The notes: generated by a model from the letters alone, not told the origin. A stretch of 64,000 nt of DNA from Actinoplanes lutulentus (GCF_003259845.1 NZ_QLMJ01000015.1:186001-250000); one strand, 5' to 3'. Counted from the first letter of the stretch, positions 15,955 to 24,753 are shown. A program made the numbers and translations.

Positions 15955-16890
15955 TCAGGCCGTCAGGCCACCGATGATCGCTTCGGCGTTGAAGCGCATC
16001 ATCTCCAGATAGGTGGCGGCCGCACCGCCGGGCTCGCTCAGCGATTCCGAATACAGCCCGACCACCCGCACCCGCAGATCCGCCTCCTCCGCGAGCACCT
16101 CGGCGAGGCGCTGCGGCTGCGCGCTGTCCGCGAAGATGGCCGGCACCCGATGCCGCGTCACCGCCGTGACCAGCGACGCCAGGTCGGATGCGCTCGGCGA
16201 CGCCAGGGTCGTGCCACTCGGGATGATCGCGCCGATCACCGCGAGCTCGTACCGCTGCGCGAGATAACCGAACACGTGGTGATTCGTGACCAGAACCCGG
16301 CGTTCCGCCGGAATTCCCGCGAAGCGGTTCGCCATCCAGGCGTCCAGGTCACCCAATTTCCTTCGGTACGCGTCAGCGCGCCGGCGAATCGTGTCGGCGT
16401 CCACACCGTCCACGTGTTCGGCGATCGCGTCGGCGAGCAGGCCGACAGCCGTGTCCATCCGTTGCGGATCGGTCCAGAAATGCGGATCCGGCAGTCCGGC
16501 GGCGTCGCCGTCGCGGTATTCGAGCGGGTCGATCAGCGCGCCGGTCTCGACGGTGTGCACGCCCTCGTCCCGCGCCGCGCCGACGTGCCGCAGGACGCCC
16601 TCCTCCAGGCCGAGCCCGTTGTAGACGACCAGGTCAGCGGTCTGCATGGCGTGCGCCTCGCGGGCCGAGATGCCGAACGAGTGCGGGTCGGCGTTCGGCT
16701 TCATCAGCACGGTGACCCGCGCCTGGTCGCCGGTGATCTCGCGGACCACGTCGCCGAGGATGTTCGTGGTCACGACGATCTGGTCGGTGTCGGTCCGCGT
16801 GCAGGCAGCGGTGCCGGCGAGCAGCGCCGTCGCAGTGAGCAGGGCCGTCGCCGTGAGCAGGACCCGCAGCGGGGTTCGCAGCAGTCTCAT
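15955..16890 (-). CDS. aztC: Zinc ABC transporter substrate-binding protein (AztC-like)
   Basis: 311 residues from ATG 16890. Signal peptide with a lipoprotein-like GTAACTRTD. Cluster A-I metal-binding fold: VVTTNILGDVVREITGD, KPNADPHSFGISAREAH (His ligand), GLPDPHFWTDPQRM (His ligand), VLVTNHHVFGYLAQRY (His ligand) and AIFADSAQPQ (acidic ligand). It lacks the long His-rich loop of ZnuA, as AztC proteins do. The ATGA overlap with the gene before shows coupling in the permease-chaperone-AztC operon. Confidence 0.85.
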   Translation of the reverse strand: MRLLRTPLRVLLTATALLTATALLAGTAACTRTDTDQIVVTTNILGDVVREITGDQARVTVLMKPNADPHSFGISAREAHAMQTADLVVYNGLGLEEGVLRHVGAARDEGVHTVETGALIDPLEYRDGDAAGLPDPHFWTDPQRMDTAVGLLADAIAEHVDGVDADTIRRRADAYRRKLGDLDAWMANRFAGIPAERRVLVTNHHVFGYLAQRYELAVIGAIIPSGTTLASPSASDLASLVTAVTRHRVPAIFADSAQPQRLAEVLAEEADLRVRVVGLYSESLSEPGGAAATYLEMMRFNAEAIIGGLTA

Positions 16891-17948
16891 CGGCCGACCT
16901 CGACGGCCAAGTCGGGGCGTTGCTCCACCGTGAGCGTGCGGGCCGTCCGCAGGTTGTCCCGGTAGTCGATCTCGTGGATGACCCGTGCGTCCGGGTCTGC
17001 CACGTAGGCACGGTTGATGTCGAGGGTCAGGCTCGTGCCCGGCACCTTCGCCTCCGCGAGGACGTCGCCGGTCTTCAGGTCGTAACTCCGCAGGGTTCCG
17101 CTCCTGTCGAGCGCCAGCACGGATTTGCCGTCCGCCGGGGACGCCGCCGCGATCAGGTTGGCCGCCGGCACGTGCTGGACGGTGGCTTTCGGGGCGTTCA
17201 GCGACCAGATGCCGGTGCTGTCGAACTGGGCGGCCTCGTTGCTGCGGGGCCGGGAACCGAACGGGCTCGACGGCACTTTTCCGCCGGGACCGCGCAGGAC
17301 TTCTGCCTCGGAACCGGTGGTGGTGTGCTTTACGCGTACCCAATGATCCTGGCAAGCGGTGAGCGTTCCGCCTCGCAGGACCACCGACTCGCCCGGTGTT
17401 TCGCAAGGTGCCTGAAAGGCGCCTGCCGGCAGTTCGGTGATGGTGCCGGTCTCCAGGGCCCGGCGGTCGAGGACGGTGAGCCGGCCGCCGGCGGTGGTGA
17501 TCGTCGTGTGGGCGTCGTTGCCGGCGATCGTGGTGATCTTCGCAGCGAGCGTCAGGGTGCCGAGGGTGCGGGCCGAGGCTCGGTAGTAGTGGACGTGGTC
17601 GGTGTGGTCGACGGTCCAGACGCCGGCGTCGGTGATCTCGAGGGTGCGGTCGCCGTCGGTGGTGTAGAGGAAACGTCCGTCTTCGATCAGCGTTTCGACG
17701 GGGTGGGTGAGGGTGAGATCGGTGGTTGCGGTGGTGGTCAGGTCGAGCAGGTGCAGGGTTCGGGCGCCGCGGGTGGTGTAGGCGATGGCGGAATGGGGTT
17801 CGGAGAGTTCTTCGGCGCCATCGATGAAGCCATGGGGCTCGGCGGCGCTCCCCTCCTCGCCCGATTTATTAGGGTTTAACGGTGAACACGCTGATAGGGC
17901 CAGCGCGGCGCTCAGCATGGTCGCGCCGAGAAGCCTGCTGATGATCAC
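16887..17948 (-). CDS. Second AztD-like lipoprotein of the zinc locus
   Basis: 353 residues. GTG 17948 is chosen because AAGGAAC precedes it and it overlaps the permease stop (GTGA). Lipobox LALSACSPL. The body shows propeller-like strands such as LHLLDLTTTATTDLTL and LYTTDGDRTLEITDAGVW, with a metal-ligand cluster in WTVDHTDHVHYYRASARTL and single Cys in QAPCETPG and LTACQDHW. Same size class and position as AztD, but without the ECPGxHG motif of the 14705 gene. Probably a paralogous zinc chaperone; function inferred. Confidence 0.6.
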   Translation of the reverse strand: MIISRLLGATMLSAALALSACSPLNPNKSGEEGSAAEPHGFIDGAEELSEPHSAIAYTTRGARTLHLLDLTTTATTDLTLTHPVETLIEDGRFLYTTDGDRTLEITDAGVWTVDHTDHVHYYRASARTLGTLTLAAKITTIAGNDAHTTITTAGGRLTVLDRRALETGTITELPAGAFQAPCETPGESVVLRGGTLTACQDHWVRVKHTTTGSEAEVLRGPGGKVPSSPFGSRPRSNEAAQFDSTGIWSLNAPKATVQHVPAANLIAAASPADGKSVLALDRSGTLRSYDLKTGDVLAEAKVPGTSLTLDINRAYVADPDARVIHEIDYRDNLRTARTLTVEQRPDLAVEVGR

Positions 17949-18775
17949 GAGGTTCCTTTCGAGGAGAGGGCGGTGGTCAGGCTCCGGGCGATGAGGACGG
18001 TGAAGAACAGGAGGACGGCGGTCAAGGCGATGGTGGCGCCGGCCGCCGTCGCGGCGAACCAGGAGATCCACAGGCCGAGGACCACGGCGAGCGCCCCAAT
18101 GGCGAAGCTGGTCAGCATGACCATGGGCAGCCGGCGGGCCACCAGCATCGCCGCCGCTGACGGGGCGATCAGCATGCCGAAGGCGAGCAGCGTTCCGACG
18201 ACGCTGAACGCGACCGCCATCGTGACGGTGAGCAGGACGAGCATCATCGCGTTCGCCAGATCCGGGCGCAGGCCGAGCGTCTTCGCCTTGCGGGCGTCGA
18301 ACGTCAGCGCCAGGAACGGCCGGTAGAAGACCACCGAGATCACGCCGGTCACGACCAGCGCGCCACGGAGCAACAGCAGATCGGGTACGCGGATCGCGAG
18401 GACGTCGCCGAACAGGAACGCCGTCAGGTCGGTCGCGAACGAGCGTGAGTGCGACACCACGATGACCCCGGCCGACAGCATCCCGACGAAGAGCAGCCCG
18501 ATGCTGGTGTCCCGGCCGAACTCCCGGCTGTGCCGCAGGGCGTTCACCCCGAGCGCCATGGCGAGTGCGCTGGCCGCCGCCCCGGCGACGAGGTTGCCGC
18601 CGACGATGCCGGCGACCGCCACCCCGGGCAGCATGCCGTGGCTCATCGCCTCGCCGAGGAACGTCATCCCGCGAGCGATCACCCAGGCGCCGGCCAGCGC
18701 ACACACGGCGGCGAGGAGGACGCCGCCGACGAGGGCGCGGACCACGAAGGACACGGTGAACGGTTCGAGAAGCAC
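17945..18775 (-). CDS. aztB: Zinc ABC transporter permease (AztB-like)
   Basis: About 276 residues from GTG 18775. The frame is open to 18811, but that would put the start inside the Zur box, and VLLEPFTVSFVVRALVGG matches the normal AztB/ZnuB beginning. Eight or nine hydrophobic helices; conserved family segment ARGMTFLGEAMSHGMLPGVA and the cytoplasmic coupling region NALRHSREFGRDTSIGLLF. Forms the membrane channel with AztA. First gene of a leftward operon with the second AztD-like gene and aztC. Confidence 0.88.
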   Translation of the reverse strand: MLLEPFTVSFVVRALVGGVLLAAVCALAGAWVIARGMTFLGEAMSHGMLPGVAVAGIVGGNLVAGAAASALAMALGVNALRHSREFGRDTSIGLLFVGMLSAGVIVVSHSRSFATDLTAFLFGDVLAIRVPDLLLLRGALVVTGVISVVFYRPFLALTFDARKAKTLGLRPDLANAMMLVLLTVTMAVAFSVVGTLLAFGMLIAPSAAAMLVARRLPMVMLTSFAIGALAVVLGLWISWFAATAAGATIALTAVLLFFTVLIARSLTTALSSKGTS

Positions 18776-18792
18776 ATGAGGCAATATAGTGG

Positions 18793-18813
18793 TAATGAAA
18801 ACCGTTGTCATTA
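18793..18813. promoter_or_regulatory. Zur box between aztA and aztB
   Basis: A 21-base palindrome with arms TAATGAAAAC and GTTGTCATTA around one C; nine of ten positions pair. It fits the actinobacterial Zur consensus (TGAAAAT-x-ATTTTCA class) and sits between the divergent aztA (18826) and aztB (18775) starts, so one site can silence both operons when zinc is ample. Confidence 0.8.
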
Positions 18814-18825
18814 GGGGGGTTCGGG

Positions 18826-19428
18826 GTGCTGTCGGCTTCTGAGGTTTGTTACGGGTATGCAGGGGTTTCGGTGCTGCGCGAGGTGAGCGTGGAGGTGGGG
18901 GCGGGGTCTCTCGTGGCGGTGACGGGTCCGAACGGGTCGGGCAAGAGCACACTGCTGCACGTTCTGGCGGGGGTGCTTCAGCCCAAGTCCGGATATGTCC
19001 GGCGTCAGGCGGGATGTCGGGTGGCGCTTCTCCCCCAGCGGACGCCGGACATCGACGCGCTGCCGCTGACCGTGGGTGAGTGTGTGCGGATCGGCGGGTT
19101 CCAGGGGTTCTTTCGCCGCTCCACGGCGTCGTCCACCGACTCGATCATGGAGCGGCTGGGGATCGCCGATCTTCGACGGCGCCGGATGCGGGAGTTGTCC
19201 GGCGGGCAGCGTCAGCGGGTGCTGATCGCGCAGGCGCTGGTGCAGCAGGCCGAGGTGTACGTGCTCGACGAGCCGACGGTCGCCCTGGACGCCGCCAGCC
19301 GGGCGACGGTCCATGAGCTGCTCGGCGAGAAAGTCCGCGCCGGCGCCGCCGTGGTGCTGTCCAGCCATGACCCGGAGGAGTCGGCCCTGGCCGGCCACAC
19401 CGTGCACCTGCGGGCGCCGGCGGCGTGA
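18826..19428 (+). CDS. aztA: Zinc ABC transporter ATP-binding protein (AztA-like)
   Basis: 200 residues from GTG 18826, behind AGGGGGG. Walker A GPNGSGKST, Q-loop LLPQRTPDIDALPL, signature LSGGQRQRVLIAQAL, Walker B VYVLDEPTVALD and H-loop VLSSHDPEE are all intact. Short for an ATPase subunit, as usual for AztA. Powers zinc import through AztB with AztC. Divergent from aztB across the Zur box. The GTGA at its end touches the next methyltransferase frame. Confidence 0.9.
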   Translation: MLSASEVCYGYAGVSVLREVSVEVGAGSLVAVTGPNGSGKSTLLHVLAGVLQPKSGYVRRQAGCRVALLPQRTPDIDALPLTVGECVRIGGFQGFFRRSTASSTDSIMERLGIADLRRRRMRELSGGQRQRVLIAQALVQQAEVYVLDEPTVALDAASRATVHELLGEKVRAGAAVVLSSHDPEESALAGHTVHLRAPAA

Positions 19429-19442
19429 CATCCTCATCGGTG

Positions 19443-20180
19443 ATGACTGAGCTGACCGAGGTGTTCTGGCGCGCCCACACCGGCCTGCCCCGTGAAGCCC
19501 CCGGATCCGTGGCGACCACCGAGCTGTTGCTGCGGCTGGCCGGGGCGCTGCCCGGCAAGCCGCGGGTACTCGACGCCGGCTGCGGCACCGGGCCGGCCAG
19601 CGTGCTTCTCGCCCAGCTGACCGGCGGGCAGGTGACAGCGGTCGACCTGCACGAGCCGTTCCTGGCAGCCGTGACCGCCCGGGCGCAGGCCGCTGGTGTC
19701 GCCGACCGGGTCACCGCACTCAACGCGTCGATGGACTCGTTGCCGATCGAGCACGGGAGTGTGGACCTGTTGTGGGCGGAGGGTTCCGCGTACATCATCG
19801 GTTTTGACGCGGCGCTGGCCGCGTGGCGACCGCTGCTGGCACCGGGCGGGGTTGTCGTTCTGACCGAGGCGGAATGGCTGACCCCGTCACCGTCGGCCGG
19901 GGCGCGGGGGTTCTGGGATCCGGGCTATCCCGCGATGCGCACCACCGCCGGCAATGTGGAGGCGGCGCAGAGGGCGGGCTGGACGGTGCAGGCGGTTTAC
20001 GTGCTGCCGGACAGCGACTGGGACGAGTACTACGTCCCGCTGGCCGCCCGCATCGAGGAGCTGCGGGCCGAGGGCGTCCCCGAGGAGATGCTCGCCCAGG
20101 TGGGCGAGGAGATCACGGTGCGGGCCGAGCATGGTGGGGACTACTCCTACACGGGGTACGTGCTGCGCCCGCGCCCCTGA
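19443..20180 (+). CDS. Class I SAM-dependent methyltransferase
   Basis: 245 residues from ATG 19443; the frame also offers GTG 19425 overlapping the aztA stop, so coupling to aztA is possible. Motif I VLDAGCGTGPASVLLAQL, acidic loop VTAVDLHEPFL, LLWAEGSAYIIGFDAAL and LLAPGGVVVLTEAEW define a small-molecule methyltransferase. The N-terminus VFWRAHTGLPREAPGS is typical of an actinobacterial subgroup with no known substrate. A link with zinc starvation would follow only if it is cotranscribed with aztA. Confidence 0.82.
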   Translation: MTELTEVFWRAHTGLPREAPGSVATTELLLRLAGALPGKPRVLDAGCGTGPASVLLAQLTGGQVTAVDLHEPFLAAVTARAQAAGVADRVTALNASMDSLPIEHGSVDLLWAEGSAYIIGFDAALAAWRPLLAPGGVVVLTEAEWLTPSPSAGARGFWDPGYPAMRTTAGNVEAAQRAGWTVQAVYVLPDSDWDEYYVPLAARIEELRAEGVPEEMLAQVGEEITVRAEHGGDYSYTGYVLRPRP

Positions 20181-20262
20181 CAACGACGGCATCTGAACGT
20201 CGGTATCGGGCTGTATGGTGTGATCCCTTGATCATGCTGACCGCGCGCGGGAGACGATCCGG

Positions 20263-21060
20263 TTGAGTTTCGACCTTACCGTTGTGGCGTTCGACGGGTG
20301 GACCGACGTTTCCGAGGTCGCCGCGATGGTCGCTCGTTGCGAATCATCCGTTCACGTCGACGGCGAGCTCGACGAACGGATCGCCGGCTTCTACGAGCGG
20401 TTACGGGCACGATTCCCGGACTACCCTCCGCACTGGGACTCGCCCGACTGTCCGTGGATGTCGATGCCCCTGGACGTGGGCATCGACCACGTGAGCATGT
20501 GTATGAGCTTCAGCGAACGAAGCACTCCGGCGATCGCGCTCATCACGGAGTTGGCGACCGAATTCGGACTGACTCTGTGGGATCCGCAGGACGGGTCGGC
20601 GCAGAAGATGCTGCCGGCGCCGTCCCGCGAGCAGGTCGCGGCATGGTGGCGTGACCTGCTCGAAGGCCGGTGCGACCACGAGGAAACCTTCGACCGCGTC
20701 CGTCAGTGGGTCGAGGACTCACCCGAGGCCATCGACGATCCGATCACCTCCATGGGCCTGCAACAACTGCACGGCTTCGCCCTGACCGCCGAACCGGGTG
20801 CGGGACGTCTGCACCACGACCAGGAGGTCCGAGCCGCGTTCGAACAGTGGCTCACCCACGGAACACGATTCGACGCCGACCCCGGCGGCTGGCAACGGGA
20901 GCGTTATCGCCAGTCGCTCCAGGCCGTCCTGCGCGATCACGGCCGGCAGCACGCCCAGGCCATCGCAAAGGGCCTGCTCGCAGAAGGCTGGTTGTCCGCC
21001 GCGGATGTCCGACAGATCGTGGGCTCGACCGCCGACCTCCCGAATCAAGGTCCTTCGTAG
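20263..21060 (+). CDS. Hypothetical protein
   Basis: 265 residues from TTG 20263, with GGGAGACG before it. The first 100 residues (SFDLTVVAFDGWTDVSEVAA, DSPDCPWMSMPLDVGIDHVS) resemble small immunity-like domains of actinobacteria; the remainder is helical (AQAIAKGLLAEGWLSAADV). No signal peptide, no transmembrane segment and no catalytic motif. Not assigned. A 16-bp-arm hairpin follows. Confidence 0.6.
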   Translation: MSFDLTVVAFDGWTDVSEVAAMVARCESSVHVDGELDERIAGFYERLRARFPDYPPHWDSPDCPWMSMPLDVGIDHVSMCMSFSERSTPAIALITELATEFGLTLWDPQDGSAQKMLPAPSREQVAAWWRDLLEGRCDHEETFDRVRQWVEDSPEAIDDPITSMGLQQLHGFALTAEPGAGRLHHDQEVRAAFEQWLTHGTRFDADPGGWQRERYRQSLQAVLRDHGRQHAQAIAKGLLAEGWLSAADVRQIVGSTADLPNQGPS

Positions 21061-21105
21061 TCCAGAGAGGCCCCCGGGTCGACACGGCCGGGGCACTTGC
21101 CGTTT

Positions 21106-21138
21106 TTCGTCGTACACCCGCAGCGGGTGTACGACGAA
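21106..21138. terminator. Perfect 16-bp-arm palindrome, terminator-like
   Basis: The 33 bases from 21106 to 21138 are an exact inverted repeat with a one-base centre (arm TTCGTCGTACACCCGC). It stands 46 bases after the stop of the hypothetical gene and before the SDR gene. In RNA it forms a very stable hairpin. Confidence 0.7.
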
Positions 21139-21232
21139 TCCGCATATCAGGTCCGTGCCCAAGCTGGGACTGTTGTGGGCTCTTCATGGAACGGCATCTG
21201 AATTGTTCCGGATGGTGGAGTTACCGTGGTTG

Positions 21233-22027
21233 ATGGAAGATCATGGGGTGAGCAGCTTCGCGGCACCGCTTGAGGGACTCAGCGCACTCGTCATCGGCGG
21301 CGGGGGTGATGGGATCGGGCGGGCTGTCACGCGGGCGTTCGCCGCTGCCGGGGCGTCGGTGGCTGTCGCGGACGTAGTCGCTGATCGGGCGCTCGCGGCC
21401 AGTCTGGAGCTGACCGGGAACGGGGCGCAGGCTGTTCCGCTGATCGGGAACGTGCGGTCGATGGCCGATCTCGAAGGGTTCGTGGCGCAGACCGTCGAGG
21501 CGTTCGGGAAGATCGACGCACTGGTCACCGTGGTCGGCGGGCAGGTGGCGTTCGTGCCGGCCGTGCGGCTGCACGAGATGGTCGACGAGGACTGGGATCT
21601 CGCGTACGAAATGAATCTGCGCTGGGTGGCGCGCGCCTCGCGCGCGGTGATCCGTACCTTCCTCGCGCAGGGTTTCGGTGGGTCGATCGTGAGTGTCGGG
21701 TCGGTCGCGGGGGTGATGGCGGCGCCGACGCAGGCGGCCTACGGCGCGGCGAAGGCGGGTGTCGCCAGCCTGGCGCGGACGGTGGCGGCGGAATACGCGC
21801 GCGACGGGATCCGGATGAACGTGGTCACCTGCGGGGCGATCGCTACGGCCGTGGCCAACGCGGAGCCGGACCCGGACGGCGTGCCGGAGATTCCGATGGG
21901 GCGGCTCGGTGTGCCGGACGACGCGGCTTCGGCGGTGGTCTATCTGTCGTCGCCGCTCGCGTCCTATATCACCGGGCAGAGCCTGGTCGTCGACGGTGGT
22001 GTCAGCGTGCGCGGTCCGTTCTCATGA
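21233..22027 (+). CDS. SDR family oxidoreductase
   Basis: About 264 residues; starts at ATG 21233, ATG 21212 or GTG 21248 are all possible (GGAAGA stands before 21248). Cofactor motif LVIGGGGDGIGRAVTRAFAA, then NAG-equivalent VTVVGGQVAF, catalytic Ser in IVSVGSVAGVMA and YGAAKAG (Y-x-x-x-K). The C-terminal YITGQSLVVDGGVSVRG is the classical end of this family. An NAD(P)H-dependent dehydrogenase or reductase of unknown substrate. Confidence 0.85.
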   Translation: MEDHGVSSFAAPLEGLSALVIGGGGDGIGRAVTRAFAAAGASVAVADVVADRALAASLELTGNGAQAVPLIGNVRSMADLEGFVAQTVEAFGKIDALVTVVGGQVAFVPAVRLHEMVDEDWDLAYEMNLRWVARASRAVIRTFLAQGFGGSIVSVGSVAGVMAAPTQAAYGAAKAGVASLARTVAAEYARDGIRMNVVTCGAIATAVANAEPDPDGVPEIPMGRLGVPDDAASAVVYLSSPLASYITGQSLVVDGGVSVRGPFS

Positions 22028-22573
22028 CGGGGCCTTGCGGGCTCGGTACGCGATCATATTGACCCGGTTTCCGCAGCGCACGCTGCAGAAACGCTTGGAG
22101 CCGTTGCGAGACAGGTCGGTGAAGATGCCCTCACAGTCGTCGGCGTCGCAGACCCGCAGCCGGCTCGTCTCGTTGGTGCGGATCACGTCGATCAGAGCGA
22201 GAGCGGCCTCCACCCGGATCCGCTCGGCGAGGGGCGCGGTCGGCTCGGTGGCGTGGATGTGCCAGTCCGAGCCGTCGTGCCGGGTCAGATAGGGCAGCGC
22301 CCGGGCCTCGCGCAACATCCGGTTCACCGCTTCGACGGCGTCGTCACGGTTCAAGGTCCACACCTTTTGGAGCAGCGTACGCGCATCGCGCACCGCCTCC
22401 AGCTCGGCGTGATCGTGGTCGATGCGCCCGGAGTAGGTGTAGCCGCTCAGCAGTGTGCCGAGGTCATCCACCGTGGAGAGCTCGTCGGTGCCGGATCGGG
22501 ACGCTGCGGGCGCCGTGTTCACGAGCGCCACGACGAACTCCAGCGACTCCTCAGTGTCAGGGGCAAAAAGCAA
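22022..22573 (-). CDS. CGNR zinc finger transcriptional regulator
   Basis: 183 residues. TTG 22573 is the start because GAGGAG stands six bases ahead. The C-terminal zinc finger reads RLRVCDADDCEGIFTDLSRN and GSKRFCSVRCGNRVNMIAYR, with four Cys and the CGNR signature. The N-terminal helical part (ABATE-like) begins DTEESLEFVVALVNTAP. Divergent from the EamA transporter gene, with two direct repeats GTCAGGGGC (22555, 22601) flanking its start, so it is the likely regulator of the exporter. Confidence 0.88.
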   Translation of the reverse strand: MLFAPDTEESLEFVVALVNTAPAASRSGTDELSTVDDLGTLLSGYTYSGRIDHDHAELEAVRDARTLLQKVWTLNRDDAVEAVNRMLREARALPYLTRHDGSDWHIHATEPTAPLAERIRVEAALALIDVIRTNETSRLRVCDADDCEGIFTDLSRNGSKRFCSVRCGNRVNMIAYRARKAPS

Positions 22574-22615
22574 TTTGACTCCTCACAGAACCCGGCCTAG
22601 CGTCAGGGGCGAACC

Positions 22616-22626
22616 TAATTTAGCCC
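22616..22626 (+). promoter_or_regulatory. Leaderless-type -10 box of the EamA gene
   Basis: TAATTT (22616-22621) is followed after five bases by ATG 22627, with no Shine-Dalgarno sequence. It lies in the 53-bp gap between the divergent CGNR and EamA genes. Confidence 0.45.
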
Positions 22627-23601
22627 ATGACGAAGGATGCCGCCGTGAAGCTTTCGCCGCAGTCCGCCGGACTTGTCGCAGCTGTGACGTCGGCTGCCAC
22701 CTTCGGCACGTCCGGGGCGTTCATCAAGCCCCTCCTCGAAGCCGGCTGGTCGCCCGCCGCCGCCGTCACCGCCCGCGCGCTGATCGCCGGGACGCTGCTG
22801 CTGCCGTTCGTGCTGTTCTCGCTGCGTGGCCGCTGGGACGCGGTGTGGCGGGGCAGGTGGCGGCTGCTCGGCATGGGCGTCATCGCGGTGGCGTTCACGC
22901 AGCTGGCGTACTTCGCCGCGATCAGCCGGATCCCGGTGTCGACAGCGCTGCTGGTGGAATATCTGGCCCCGCTGCTGCTGGTGCTGTGGGCGTGGGCGTA
23001 CACCCGGCGGATGCCGCGGGTCGCCGTGCTGCTCGGGTCGGCTCTGGCTATCGGCGGCCTGGTCCTGGTGATCGGGCCCGGGGCGCTGCAGGCCGTCGAC
23101 CCGCTCGGCATCCTGCTCGCGTTCGCTGCCGCGATCGGGTGCGCGGTCTACTTCGTCGTGTCGGCACGCCCGTCCGACGGGTTGCCGCCGGTCGCCCTCG
23201 CCGGAGTCGGCCTGCTGATCGGCGGGGCGTCGCTCGGGCTGGTGGGGCTGGCCGGTGCGGTGCCGATGACGGTGACGTTCGGTGATGTCGAGATGCTCGG
23301 TGCTTCGGCGCCGTGGTGGGTGCCGCTGATGGTGGTGGCGGTGTTCGCCACGGCTATCGCCTATGCGACCGGGATCTTCGGGTCGAGCCGGCTGGGGTCG
23401 CGGCTCGCGTCGTTCATCGGGCTGCTGGAAGTGGTGTTCGCGTCGGTGTTCGCGTGGATTGTGGTGGGCGAGGCGCTGACGCCGCTGCAGATGCTGGGCG
23501 GGGCGCTGATCCTGGCCGGGATCGCCTCGATCCCCGGCGAGCCGATCGCGCCGGTGACCGCGGCCGACGAGGACCGGGAGCTGTCGCCCTCAGCCGTGTG
23601 A
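22627..23601 (+). CDS. EamA family (DMT) transporter
   Basis: 324 residues with ten hydrophobic helices in two EamA halves: SAATFGTSGAFIKPLLEAGW, QLAYFAAISRIPVSTALLVE, SRLGSRLASFIGLLEVVFAS and LQMLGGALILAGIASIPGEP. Such proteins export amino acids, purines or drugs. Divergent from the CGNR regulator. The 3' end overlaps the convergent LysE gene by 12 bases. Confidence 0.88.
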   Translation: MTKDAAVKLSPQSAGLVAAVTSAATFGTSGAFIKPLLEAGWSPAAAVTARALIAGTLLLPFVLFSLRGRWDAVWRGRWRLLGMGVIAVAFTQLAYFAAISRIPVSTALLVEYLAPLLLVLWAWAYTRRMPRVAVLLGSALAIGGLVLVIGPGALQAVDPLGILLAFAAAIGCAVYFVVSARPSDGLPPVALAGVGLLIGGASLGLVGLAGAVPMTVTFGDVEMLGASAPWWVPLMVVAVFATAIAYATGIFGSSRLGSRLASFIGLLEVVFASVFAWIVVGEALTPLQMLGGALILAGIASIPGEPIAPVTAADEDRELSPSAV

Positions 23602-24216
23602 CCGGATCGCCTGCTCGGCCAGCAGGGATACGCCGATCATGACCATGGCGGCTCCGGAGACGCGGGTGACGGCTCGGGCCGCTGCCGGGCGGGCCTTCAG
23701 CACTCGCCGCGAGCCGGTGCTGACCAGGGTGTAGATCACCGCGCAGCTGGCGGTGTGCACCAGGCCGAGCACGGCGATCTGGACCGCGAGAGGCCAGCCC
23801 GCGGCCGGCCGGGTGAACTGCGGCAGCAACGCCAGGAAGAGCAGGATCGCCTTCGGGTTGAGCCCGCTGATGCCGAGGCCTTTGATGGCCTGCGCCAGCC
23901 ACTTCTGCTGCTCACTGCCGGCAGCGACCTGTAGGACAGCCGGGCTGCGCAGCATCCCGGCGCCGAGGAACAACAGATAACCCGCGCCCGCCACGGTCAG
24001 CGCGGTCAGCACCGGCGGCTCGCTCGCCACCAGGGCGGCCACTCCGGCGGCGGTCACGGCGGTGACCAGCACATATCCGGCGAGAAGACCGGCTATCGCC
24101 GGTAGCACGGTGCGGTGCCTCAGTCCGGCCCCTATTGCGTACGCCCAATCGGCTCCCGGCGTGAGCACGAGGAGGAACGACACCGCCCAGAATGCGGCAA
24201 CGCTGCTGACTGACAT
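23590..24216 (-). CDS. LysE family amino-acid exporter
   Basis: 208 residues from ATG 24216. Six helices, with the family signature FLLVLTPGADWAYAIGAGLR (the PGPD-like loop) and GISGLNPKAILLFLALLPQF. LysE/RhtB proteins expel amino acids. Divergent from an Lrp/AsnC regulator, the standard arrangement for such exporters. Confidence 0.88.
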   Translation of the reverse strand: MSVSSVAAFWAVSFLLVLTPGADWAYAIGAGLRHRTVLPAIAGLLAGYVLVTAVTAAGVAALVASEPPVLTALTVAGAGYLLFLGAGMLRSPAVLQVAAGSEQQKWLAQAIKGLGISGLNPKAILLFLALLPQFTRPAAGWPLAVQIAVLGLVHTASCAVIYTLVSTGSRRVLKARPAAARAVTRVSGAAMVMIGVSLLAEQAIRSHG

Positions 24217-24298
24217 GGGGTGAACGCTATGCGCGCGGGACCGGGAGGTGTTCCCGATTGTGGTGGCGACTGGCCGTACCCATGGAAGGATCTTCTCC

Positions 24299-24751
24299 AT
24301 GGACGGCCTGGACCGGAAGATTCTTGCTGAGCTCCAGAACGACGGCCGGCTCACGGTCACCGAGCTGGCCGAGAGGGTAGGGCTGAGCGTGTCGCCGTGC
24401 CATCGGCGGCTGCGGGCGCTGGAGCAGTCCGGGGCGATCCGGGCCTATCGCGCGCATCTCGACGCCACGGTGCTGGGGCTGACGTTCGAGGCGCTGGTGT
24501 TCGTCACGATGAGCCGCGCCGATCGGGGCACGGTGGCGGAGTTCGAGGCGGCGGTCGCGGCGATTCCGCAGGTGCAGCAGGCCCAGCGGCTGTTCGGCGA
24601 GCCGGACTACCTGCTGCGGATCATCACCCGGGATCTGACGGCGTTCCAGAAGCTGTACGACGAACAGCTGGCGACGCTGCCGGGGGTGCAGGTGCTGCGG
24701 TCAACGATGGTGATGAAGACGATCGTGGAGAACCAGCCGCTGCAGGTGTGA
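24299..24751 (+). CDS. Lrp/AsnC family transcriptional regulator
   Basis: 150 residues from ATG 24299, behind GGAAGGA. The winged helix reads LDRKILAELQNDGRLTVTEL and RVGLSVSPCHRRLRALEQSG; the RAM effector domain follows, with LFGEPDYLLRIITRDLTAFQ. Senses amino acids. Likely controls the divergent LysE exporter from the 82-bp gap. Confidence 0.9.
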   Translation: MDGLDRKILAELQNDGRLTVTELAERVGLSVSPCHRRLRALEQSGAIRAYRAHLDATVLGLTFEALVFVTMSRADRGTVAEFEAAVAAIPQVQQAQRLFGEPDYLLRIITRDLTAFQKLYDEQLATLPGVQVLRSTMVMKTIVENQPLQV

Positions 24752-24753
24752 CG

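Noticed and set aside
21106..21138. Perfect palindrome considered as an attachment or recombination site
   Set aside because: No integrase, tRNA or second copy was seen; its place after a stop codon fits a terminator.
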